From contig NC_049989.1 of NCBI RefSeq assembly GCF_000003815.2, positions 12,105,397 to 12,169,396 on the forward strand: a DNA stretch of 64,000 nt, written 5' to 3'. Shown here in pieces: positions 47,892 to 57,870 of this stretch (position 1 is the first letter of the stretch; the number at the start of each line of letters is the position of its first letter). A program made the position numbers and the translations under genes. A model generated the notes under the pieces. It was not told the DNA's origin. It made no database searches and saw nothing but the letters and a program-made list of their open reading frames with translations. Origin of the DNA: Branchiostoma floridae. Its lineage: Eukaryota > Chordata > Leptocardii > Amphioxiformes > Branchiostomatidae.

Positions 47892-47991
47892 NNNNNNNNN
47901 NNNNNNNNNNNNNNNNNNNNNNNNNNNNNNNNNNNNNNNNNNNNNNNNNNNNNNNNNNNNNNNNNNNNNNNNNNNNNNNNNNNNNNNNNNN
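47892..47991. other. Assembly gap (100 N)
   Basis: A placeholder gap. Its flanks match positions 33930 and 36290 upstream of gene C, so about 2.3 kb, including the promoter of gene D, may be missing here. Confidence 0.97.
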
Positions 47992-48749
47992 CACAAAGAC
48001 ATGTGCAAGGCAACTATCGGCTCCTTTTCAATTCCACTACATTTCTCTGTGTTACCGTGCTATGTCTTGGTAAACCCATTCTGCAACGAGCACTTGTAGC
48101 AGTCACTCCGAAGGTTTACCATGCATAGGGGTTTACAGAAGAGTTAACGATACGCGTCCGTATGGCCAGCAGGCCTACGTTGTAGGGGAAACCAGAAGGA
48201 CCTCTGTCAACAAGTGAACACAGACACCGTGAAAATGTGCTTATTCTTTTCAAACTCAAACATTTCTTCTCTTTATTTATGAGCCTTTAGGACAATCCAT
48301 TCAGTAACAATAACTGATATCCAGGGGAGCCTTATACCGTGGTAACAAGATGAACAGAAAACTATAAGGAAATGACATGCTTGAATTAACAGGTTATTGA
48401 CCACTATAAAGCTCTGTTCTTGTGACGTTGAGCTACAAAGGTGTGCATGTGCATTTTGATAGCATAGTGCGCAGGCGCAGGTTGCTGAACAGGTGCTGGT
48501 TTGAATATTACCCATTTTATAGATATAAAGCGTATCATTCTCTTGTTTTTCTCGATGGCGTTGAGTATATACTATAGATAAGAAAACAACATTCCCCGCA
48601 ATGACGCATGTGGAACGAACTGCCAGAAAAGCACAACGGTATTGGTATTATATTGGGCTGTCTTCGCAACCAGGGGCTTAATTGCAAGGAGCTTACAATA
48701 GGTGGGACTAAATCGCAAGGGTCTGGAGCGGCTGTCTTTCGGCGCTAAA

Positions 48750-48895
48750 GGTAGCATCTCACTGCACTTGGGGCACCGGTGCGGCACTGCACATATCCTA
48801 ATCATTAAAAAAATCGGCGAAACACAAATAACACAACAGTGCCATAGTGAACGAACCCCGCAGGGCCACACTGGTGCCCCAAGTGCAGTGCGATC
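48750..48895. mobile_element. Short MITE, GGGGCACCGGTGCGG ends
   Basis: Inverted arms: CACTGCACTTGGGGCACCGG at the left and its inverse CTGGTGCCCCAAGTGCAGTG at the right, ~36 bp each. The interior includes AATCGGCGAAACACAAATAA. A longer relative is at 56605-56852. Confidence 0.75.
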
Positions 48896-50445
48896 ATATG
48901 GGACTGTAGGTTTTGAACGACAAAACCTGGAAGCAACCCTATCACTCTTTTGGATAAATGTGGTGGGTTCTTTAACGTACTCGAGGTATGACTCTCCTCA
49001 AGCACGGGACCTCAATTTAACGTTCTATTCGAGGGACATATTTTCAACTGATGAAGCGAGGAAAGTCGTGTAAATTGCCTTTCCCAACAGTACAAGATGG
49101 GTTCCAATGGATCAACGGATGTAAACCATGACCTCTGGGTTATGGGCCAAACACTGTGCGGTTAACTTTACACGACCCCACTCTCTAAGGATTGAGAAAA
49201 AAAAAAAAAAAAAAAAAAAAAGAAAAGATTGAGCCCGTGTCGAACAATCGATGATTACGTACTGTGAAAGTTGTTACCGAGACTCGCCGCTATAAGGAAT
49301 TACCAAGTGTATTATTAAATACGCTTTCATGTCCGATGTCATAAGTAGGTTTTACAAATCCAATTATGGTCGCACAGTGGCCATTCTAAGGTCTCTATCC
49401 AATGGAGAGGGGTAAGGGGGTAACCTACCCATTCTTTTGTGTGATTTCCTCAAAGTTCTCAGGTTTCCCCTGCTGTTAAGATTGCAGCTGTTAAGAAAAC
49501 ACCTGACTAAAAAAGCGCTCGGGCGACAAGTGACGTTGAAGCGAGGTCACGTGGAGTTCAACCATTTGTGTCGAGGACTATACTACCACGAGGGAGTGCA
49601 GACACGAAAGAAAGATATCCCTGCTAGATATCATATACTACATTAGATAGTATTAGCACTTCATGCCTGCTATGTAGTTGCCTAAATATGCATATATGAA
49701 TATATGATATCATGAACACTGTAAATAACCGCTTCAATTATGTGAGTGGAACTAAATGACCCCCATGTTATTGGCTCGGGTAATGTAGAGAAAATTCGAT
49801 ATGTCTCAACAAGTGAAATCTACGTTAACTACACATATACAGTCCACAAAAGATATTTGCTTTCAAAGGCTACTTTTGTTTAACTTTCTAACCCTGTAAG
49901 CTAGCTAATACAAAATGTACACATACACACGCACAAATGCACAAGCATACATACACAAACATAAACGCACAGTCAGATACAAAGGCAATTTATACCACAG
50001 ACAAGAAGTTGTTTTAATACCATTTTATTTAAAAAAAAAAAAAAAACAAGGCAAGAAATCCGAGTGATCATTTAGATTGTCGGAGCTGCTTTTCGCTCGT
50101 TGATGTTAATTGCAAAGCCCTTGTATGATATATCTTCTTATAGATAGGTCACACAGAGACTACAAGATTGCAGGAACTGCGTAGGAACCAATACAAAACA
50201 AACCCAAACCTTGCCTGTTCTAAGAAAGTTTATCTAAAAGCCTGCAGATTAGTTGCTGCAGAACGATTTGAACTTCACCTTGCTAGTTTGTTCGAATGCT
50301 TTACAGGATATTAATCACAATCCTGGGGGCAAGTTTTGACAGATAACTAAAGCAAACTTTTAGTGTAGTTGAACCGCACATTTTGACTTAAATCTTCAGG
50401 TCAGAAAACCAGTGTATCAGGTGGCAATTCATGGCCACCCTATAG

Positions 50446-52485
50446 CTAGCCAACCCAGGTGCAGACCCTGGTGCGAACAGCACGGCACCCCCAGCGGCAG
50501 ACATTCCTGCAGACAGCAGACACCACCCTCCTCACCACGCGGCGGAACCACCCGCGTTTGGCGCGCTTCTTCACCTCCTGGTCCGGCTCGCCATCCGTCA
50601 GAGCCCGGCGACGGCGCTTCCCGCACACCCTGCTGCAGGTACGGCTGCAGACGTTTCTGGTGGCCCAGTAGCATCTATAGGTCAACCAGCGTTTCTCACG
50701 CTCCTGCACAGCACTCGTACCTAGGGGAATATGAATAAAATTAATTTGACTTTATTTGGATCAACAATTGGCTTGACAGTTCTGTCCGCCTTTCTTCTTT
50801 TGGTCCTACACATAACGCCATAAGATACATCAATACAATATCCTGTGATAACGGACATGGCAGAAAGACTACAAAAATAATAACAACAACAACAACAACA
50901 TAAGAAATATACAAGAATATTTTTGTATAAAGTATAGGAAGAGAAAGAGTGCCTGGTGAAGCATGATGTTATATCCTGCTCTGTACAGTCTTTCAGCTTA
51001 CCGTTGGTTCCAGAGACAACTTCCATTTCCTCCTCAATCTCTGCATCAGCTTCAGCTTCCTCCTCCTCCTCAGTTGCCCCTGGGGTGGGGGTAGGCTGAA
51101 TGGAAGACTTGACGGCCCAGTGAGTCTTCAGCCCCTCACAGAACTCCAGCATGCTCTCACTCAGCACAGACCGCTCCACATGACCGCGTTCCTCGTCCAC
51201 AGAGAGGAACGTCTCTGGGCGGCGTTCAGCGGCATCAACGTCTCCTTCCTTTTTGTGAGAAACAATCAAACAAATCAATGTCTGATACCAATTTCGTGTG
51301 AAGCCCCAAAATGCGAGGAATCGAACTAGGACATGTAAATCATTCGACACCATCATCCGAATAACACCATGTATCTTATGTATAGCATATCATCGAGTCA
51401 TGATCAGCATCTTACTTCCATCTGTTCCAGATCCTCCAACAGCTCTGCAGTGTCCTCGGCCTCCTCAAGACTTTCGTACAGGACGTAGCACTTCTCATCA
51501 CCATCAAACCTGTAGGCCGAGAGGCTCTGGAGGTACAAAGGTACAGGCAACTTACTAGATAGTCAATCAAGACCATCATAGTCAGACATACATAATTAGA
51601 AGGACTAGTGGCAGAAGAAATATTCATTAAGAACTGCTCTTAACTCATTGTTTACTTGACATAAAACCATCAGTACTTGCCGTCTTCATATCCCTGATGA
51701 CGAAGGAAGTCCCGGTAGAGCTGACCGTACGGAAAGTCTCGGTGTCCTTCTCCTTGTCCACTTCCACGGTCTCTTCTATGATCTCATCCTCTATCGCCAG
51801 CTGCACTGAGCGCTGTAGTTGTGTGTAAAGTTACGTCATGGACAGAGAATATAATGATCCCAATTTCATCAATCAACTTTTAATGTTGAAGAAAACAGAA
51901 TTTTGGAAATCTTTAAAATCAAAATTCCTGATCTTACCACCACTACGGCGGGTTTGCGGCTGAGGTGAAGACCCAGCAGTGTTCCCCCCACCACTGCAAG
52001 TATCACCAGAACCACGCTGCCTATGGCAATGCCGATCTTCAGACGACTCGTGTTTTCTCCACGGACTTTCTTCTGCAGAGGAATGGCCATTTTGTAACAT
52101 AACGACAATATAGAAAGTAGATATTCCTGTCATCATTTCAAGTTAGGGTATGTTGATTTGATTATACGAATGACATGTACGAGCGCATCAACTTTCGTTC
52201 GTTTCCAAAGGTGAAAAAAAAAGTTTTCAACCATATTGTAAATCGTATAAAGCAATTGCAAAATTAGCAAATATATGCCGGAGAAAGATCGGAAAACGAC
52301 TACAAGGTCGCGCAACGACAAATGGGAAAATTTTCGAGACCGAGCAAATGTGACCTACATAGCCTTGAACATGACCGCTTAGACAGGTTTGACAGTACCT
52401 TGATGGAAGCGATCTCGTCCGGAAAGACCCCTCCCGGCAGCACCTCGGCAGGTGGCAGGGTCTTCTTCTCATCGTAGGACGTCAT
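50446..52485 (-). CDS. BRICHOS precursor E with two four-cysteine C-terminal segments
   Basis: A 328-codon paralog of C and D, the most compact. Coding exons: 52485-52399, 52072-51938, 51812-51681, 51526-51416, 51248-51002, 50720-50446; phases 0,0,0,0,1. Head MTSYDEKKTLPPAEVLPGG; span GIAIGSVVLVILAVVGGTLL. BRICHOS Asp in FVIRDMKT, Cys in GDEKCYVLYES and MLEFCEGLKTHW; Glu linker EEEEEAEADAEIEEE. Exon 6 has QEREKR, C-x7-C-x3-C-x3-C, KRRRR, DGEPDQEVKKRAKR and a 35-residue tail GWFRRVVRRVV... with C-x3-C-x3-C-x7-C, net about +9 and no acidic residue. Exon 3 ends ACG|GCAAGT, a GC donor where the paralogs have GT. Two candidate promoters lie upstream, at 52721-52856 and 54138-54296. Confidence 0.9.
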
Positions 52486-52720
52486 CTTGGGTTGATTCTT
52501 GCAAGGAAAAATAGTGAGAATTAGAAGAAACTTCCATCGTCGAAGTTTTTGTTTGCTACGGCAACCAATAATGAGTATCTCAAAACGTCAACCCAAGTAA
52601 AAACACTTTTGTCGCCGTATATTGGCTCCACGTAAAATGCATAAAACCGCTACAATTTCTTTTACTAATACACTATCCTGCCATGCTCACGCTTTCTTCT
52701 CTAGACAAGAGACAGCGTAC

Positions 52721-52856
52721 CTTTGACCGAGTCTTGAAGCAGATTCGATCCAAAGTATTGTACAGGCTTTTGCGTCGCTCTTTTATACTGTACATAGATG
52801 TCGAAAACAAGATATCACCTTGCAACATGTTTCCGATCGTGCCGGAGCATTATTGG
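52721..52856 (-). promoter_or_regulatory. Proximal promoter and leader exon of gene E
   Basis: Minus strand: CCAAT (52856-52852), GATATCTTGTTTTCG (52818-52804), TATAAAA (52787-52781), a leader containing CTGCTTCAAGACTCGG, donor CAAAG|GTACGC (last exon base 52721). The leader is more diverged than in C or at 54138. Confidence 0.6.
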
Positions 52857-53167
52857 TTGAAACATGTGAACTAGCGTGTTATCTCACTGAGTTTCCCCGT
52901 ACTCCGAGTGAAAACAAACAAACATGTAGATGACCTCTGTATTGTTACAAACCTGCACAAAATCATCAAGTTCACAGAGGGGGTTTCCAAACTTACAACT
53001 CTTTTGATGCGCGAGTAGCTTGATACTAGACTAGGTCGTATTTATGTCACAATTTACGTCACGGAGCGTTGACGGCAGTATCAGTTAAAACTGGAAAACA
53101 CAGAAAACTAGTACTGCTCTACGTCCTTTCAAGAGAAAAGAGATACTGCGAGATTTCGAATACTATT

Positions 53168-53300
53168 TCAGTCAAGCATGGGGCACAACCCGCCGTACGT
53201 GCAGTTTGTCCGTACGTTTTTGTGGAGGCCACGTCCGCCACGTATTCTTGAAAACGTTGAGGCTTTACATGGCAGGTGCGTCGCCCGTACTGGCACGTAA
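53168..53300. mobile_element. Partial copy of the GGGCACAACCC MITE
   Basis: GGGGCACAACCCGCCGTACG is followed by GTCCGTACGTTTTTGTGGAGG and GTCGCCCGTACTGGCACGTA, as in the complete copy at 61231-61567. The right half is missing. Confidence 0.6.
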
Positions 53301-54137
53301 GTCGCACTTGAAAACACAAAGTTCTCTTGCACAATAAGACAAGTTGAACGTACAATCAGCCAACGCACGTGTAATAGGCCAACGTACAAATGATACATAC
53401 ATGTGACGGTAAGTACAACAAACAACTGCTCTCAACTGATAACCACCTGTTTGTCATTTTAAAAAGTAGATCCTCAAAAATGTAGAAGTTGGCCACGTTT
53501 GCCAGAAAAAAAGTTGTCAATCAAAAATATTGGGATGGCATGAATATGGAGCCCAACCATCTTCGTTCACAGCCTTTTACCTTTCCTAACCAAAGTCATG
53601 TACTCAGTTTTACACCTGGGTGGAGTGAGGAAAGTTGTGTTAAATGCCTTTCTTTCCCCCATTTCACAGCATCGGTGACATGGCAAAGGATTCTAACCCA
53701 GGAACTCTGAGCCAAACGCCCTAACCGTTATAAAGAACTATAAAGAACGGTGAAATGACGATGGATCTCGTGAACAACGACACAAAAACTCACAACTTCT
53801 CCAAACAGATGAGAATGTCCAGGATTAGGCTAATGTTGTAAACTGGGGAGGGTGAAAGATAACGCCGGTACCTGCTTTACTACACAAGCGAGTTTCTACC
53901 CAGAACTCTACCTCGGCTAACCCAGAGCAAAAAATCTAGATCTCCAAACTAAATACTCAACAAAACAAGAATAAAACAAAAAAAAATATAAAAACAAACT
54001 GTCAATAGATCAACCCATTGCAAAAATTACTACTGCTAAAGCTATGAGCTCGAGTAGTATTTTACTTTTTAACAGTAGCATATATATATATCCTACAATA
54101 AACTTTCACACGACATGTACACATGGATTGAACTTAC

Positions 54138-54296
54138 CACTTAGTATAGCGTGTCTTGAAGCAGGTTGCGCGCTCAGTCTTGGGGAGACAGGTGCGTCGC
54201 CTTTTTATACTAACTCAGGACGAAAAAGCTTGACAAAATGTGGAAAACAAGATATTGCATTTCAACTTGTTTTCGATCATCGTCGCACACGATTGG
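54138..54296 (-). promoter_or_regulatory. Second BRICHOS-type promoter upstream of gene E
   Basis: Minus strand: CCAAT (54296-54292), AATATCTTGTTTTCC (~54256-54243), TATAAAA (54209-54203), a leader with CACCTGTCTCCCCAAGACTG and CTGCTTCAAGACACG, donor AGTGG|GTAAGT region (last exon base 54138). It is closer in sequence to gene C's promoter than the proximal one is. No coding exon set lies between it and 52.8 kb, so it is either a distal promoter of E or left over from a lost gene. Confidence 0.6.
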
Positions 54297-54299
54297 TTG

Positions 54300-57200
54300 A
54301 AAAATATGAGCTGTATATTTTTCCCACAGAATTTCCTCGTAATCTGCGTCAAACAGCAGTCTTAAAAACACTGCTGTGAAAGAAGCATTGTAATATACCA
54401 TACAAAACGCCAACCTACTGAAACCTTGGGGCTTCTGAGTTGTAGTTTTTTCCGAGAAGAGATGATTTTGGCACGAGTCCATTTCTTTTGAACGACACTA
54501 AGACCACAAAGGATTACTTGCAATGTCTATCTGCATGCATACATGAAGGCCAGACATAGTACAAGTATGCTTGGTTAATGTTATCCAATACTTTTTACAG
54601 GTAACATTTTTTTCTATTTCTCGTCTTAAGTTGTTTTAATTCTTTACCTCATTATACAAAGAAGCATTTCTACGTATTAGAGAGCTACGATTTTAGGACA
54701 GCTGGTACTTTTTCTCGATCGTTCCGTTGAGAAACAACAAAGAAAAGAAAACCCCTTTTCCTAGAATTTTTAGAAAAGGCACTTTGGCACAGACTCAACT
54801 TGCTGCGCATGCGCACTAAGACGTAAACGAGGAAAACGTACACCGCTCTTTTTATTGGGCGCAAGATATTTGATACATGGGCTAAGAAACCTGTACTTCA
54901 AAACCCATATACGCGAAAACAACGTTGTTTTCGTTACAAGGTTAAGTTCACAGATAAAGGTCCAAGTTCAGGTCCGGACCTGTACCTAATCCTCTGGACC
55001 TGGAGCGTACCTGGACCTGCGTATTATGTACCAGTACCCAGCCCTATTTCACATTTTCCTAACTAATCATCTTGCTTTTGACGTAAAGAATTTGAACAAC
55101 AACCAGGAGAATGACTATCGATTGTGAGTGCAAACGATATAACTCTAATGCACGTGGATATTGGCGACATCTTTCTTTTGATTCCGTATTAATAACACAT
55201 ATCTCTGACGAACGCGATTAACTCCTGAACACAAAAGTCTCACGTCTGTGACCTTGGCATAACCCCAGACTCCTTTGTTGAACAGGTGTTGCTTGGTGGG
55301 CGGTGTAAACATGTGAAACTGAGAACTTTCAGGAAACGTTTCGCTCCGATGAAGAAACTGTCAACAGCTGAGTAATACTTGTGGTATTTGGTTGAAAGAT
55401 TAGCTCTACACATGATAATGCAAGTAGCTAGCGGCTTTGGAAGACAAATAGATGAGCGCAATACACCTTTTTTTCTTCTTCACAATTCTCCACAATTGTC
55501 ACAAATACAATGTTTTGATGCGCCCTTGGTCAAAGATTGTAGAGGACACTGAATAATATTTTGTTACGTTTACAATACACAATGTACGTCCTTCGAGGAC
55601 AGAGATCTTCCCCACCCATTAAAAGAATGATATCACAGTCCCTATATACTCCCTACCATTTAGTTACATCGGTGTAAGTACGAGGTGTATCCGTACCTTA
55701 TCTGCATGCCAGACTGTAAACCAATTGGTATTGTTACGTATATATACGCTCTTCCTCATCATTTTAACATAGAAATCAAAGTACACATTTCTATGTCGCT
55801 GTTTGAGGGAATTCCGGACGGACAATTGATTTGAAACTTGCATTGACTTTTTCAAAAAAGACATTTCACTTACACTTTAAAGAATTTAAAGACATCATTC
55901 TGTCGTTGTCCACGATTTCCAAACATTAGAAATTTTATTACAAGTGTTAACAACCTGATCCAGGGGAATATTATTAGCATCTTTCCTGTGATTCAGAAGT
56001 ATGCACTCAGGTATCTCTGATGAACGCGGGTAACCCTGAACACAAAAGCTTCAGCTTTGTAACCTGGGCACTGCGTCTCACCCAGACTCAGGTGAACAGG
56101 TGATGTAAACATGTGAAACTGAGAACTTTGAGGAAATGTTACGCTCTGTTGAAGAAGTTGTCAACAACTGTGTAAGACTCGTGACATTAAGTTGTACTCG
56201 TACTCCCTTGTGTTGTTTACATAGCTGTTTAGTAATACATAGATTCTACATTTAAATGTTCTTGGTTTGAATAACCGGCAGGCCCCATTGCTGTGCCCAT
56301 GGGAAAGACACTTCACAACTGTTTCTTGACTTAACTTAGGTGAAAATTAGTACCTAGCTTCGGCTAGGGATGTCTCTCGGGTGGGACGTGTGGTAGAGTG
56401 TTGGAAGATAGCCACAAATCGGTCACGAGTGTCCCACCCCCACGTATCGCAAAGACTAGATACCGACTCCGGCACTCCGTTGTGTGTGGAAACTGAAAAC
56501 TTTGTGGGAGTGGTTATTATGCCCTGGTTATGATGAAGGAGGTGTCAACAGTAGAGCAAGACTTGTGGCAACTATGCACGTGGTAAAGCAGGTCTCTTTG
56601 AATAGGCGGTTTCTCACTGCTTTCGGGGCACCGGTGCGGAACTGCGGGGTTCATTCACTGCGGCACTGTTGTGTTATTTTCGCCGATTCTTTTATGATTT
56701 AAATATTGCGTAATACGTAAAAGTATGACTTAGAAGACAACAAAATAGACAAAACGTTAGAAAAATAGTTCTTTATCTCTGAAATTCGTTGAGTAACCTT
56801 TCGAACCCCGCAGTGCCGCACCGGTGCCTCAAGTGCAATGAGATACCAACTTTAGTCAGCCATGTTATGACAGATTATTAGGCTGTTTCTTTTCAATTCC
56901 ACTGCATTTCTGTGCTTAACATGCTATTATACGGTACCCCCGATCCCTTTTATGATTTCAAGTTCATAATCTACATACAAGGACGTGGAGCAGTCACAGA
57001 GAAGATTAACATATGGGCTTTCACGAGATTTTACGGATTACGTGACTGGACATGTTTTCTTCATAGAGTACTTACCTGTGCAGGTGTAAGAGTCCGTGCC
57101 AATACCAACACTTCAATAGAATTATATGTATACAGAGATCAAGTGACTGTTGTTTGTACAGTTGTTTTGAAGTCCATTGACAAGTGGTTGAGCTGAGCAT

Positions 57201-57340
57201 ACATTTAGAAACTAGTACTGTCCGGTAAGGGTCCTTGTGCCGTCCATGAGGAAATGGACTTGTGCCAAAGTCATCTTTTCTCGGAATAAATGCAGCTTAA
57301 GAGACCTCCTTTCTTATGTTATGGTACAATTCGTAACTCA
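54300..57340. other. Region between the divergent genes E and F
   Basis: Minus-strand GAAATGGACTCGTGCCAAAA (~54464-54486) and blocks at 55230-55470 and 56080-56200 carry the array's GAGAACTTT motif. SINE-like sequence is at ~53570-53735 and ~56290-56390. 55240-54140 is the inverse of 62090-63085. I see no coding exon. Confidence 0.5.
56605..56852. mobile_element. MITE, GGGGCACCGGTGCGG ends, longer copy
   Basis: The left end CTCACTGCTTTCGGGGCACC with GGTGCGGAACTGCGGGGTT is matched by the inverse AACCCCGCAGTGCCGCACC with GGTGCCTCAAGTGCAATGAG at the right. Same family as 48750-48895. Confidence 0.75.
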
Positions 57341-57490
57341 ATATCTTGTTTTCGACCAAAGTCAAACACGAACCCTTTGTTTCAAGATGATATAAAAGAG
57401 AGTTACTTGGGACCCACCTTCATAGACGACGGTCGGTTGGCGTTAACTTCTGTAACGGACTTCAGAATATCATACTTCTCAGTCTTACAG
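57341..57490 (+). promoter_or_regulatory. Putative promoter and leader exon of gene F
   Basis: ATATCTTGTTTTCGACC (57341 on) lies ~45 bases before TATAAAA (57391-57397). A donor TTACAG|GTGGGAG is at 57490. GAAATGGACTTGTGCCAAAG at ~57250 is shared with the other BRICHOS promoters. The leader itself does not match the others and there is no clear CCAAT, so this is less sure. Confidence 0.45.
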
Positions 57491-57870
57491 GTGGGAGATA
57501 TATTATGATTGATGTCTGGCTTTACGGGCTTCTGAATTGCATGGTCTTTAGTAAGCGCTTTTTGTCTTTCGCGTTCCTTGTTGTACTTGTTCGAGAATTT
57601 TTTCCACACAGTTTATGGTTTTGACCTTTTCACATCTAGTTATAAATAAGCGTACATGAAATTTCTTAACATGGTTTCAACATGGCATAAAACGTCTTGT
57701 AGATTCCTGGTTGCTCTGAAGTTGAATATATCTAGTATGCAGCTGAACAATGCTGGAGAAGATGTAGAAGAGATATATACTAACATTTTCCGTGTTGTAA
57801 GTCTTGAGTAATATTAATAGCATTAATGCCCTGAAGCCATTCTTGTCTTTAAATTTTTAGTTTCCGTAAG

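Larger units (their letters stand above)
38760..48070. repeat. Duplicated unit 2 (B2 plus gene D)
   Basis: Paralog of unit 1. Landmarks in the same order: GCGACATCTAGCGG, the B gene, the B leader, the GT run, the CCCCTGTCAC MITE, CA-rich DNA and the BRICHOS gene. Confidence 0.75.
47109..50445. other. Intergenic region between genes D and E
   Basis: 47210-47320 and 47800-47890 match the upstream of gene C (33280-33380 and 33820-33930). After the gap, 47992-48070 matches ~36290-36350. SINE-like sequence lies at ~48975-49180 (AACGTACTCGAGG...CTTTCCCAACAGTACAAG), poly-A at 49196-49221. 49380-49680 matches 29630-29870, and 50024-50029 is the likely AATAAA (minus) of gene E. No coding exon. Confidence 0.55.
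49380..52856. repeat. Partial duplicated unit 3 (gene E only)
   Basis: From 49380 it matches 29630 onward (GTGTGATTTCCTCAAAG, AAAGCGCTCGGGCGACAAGT), then gene E and its promoter. The B gene part is missing. Confidence 0.7.
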
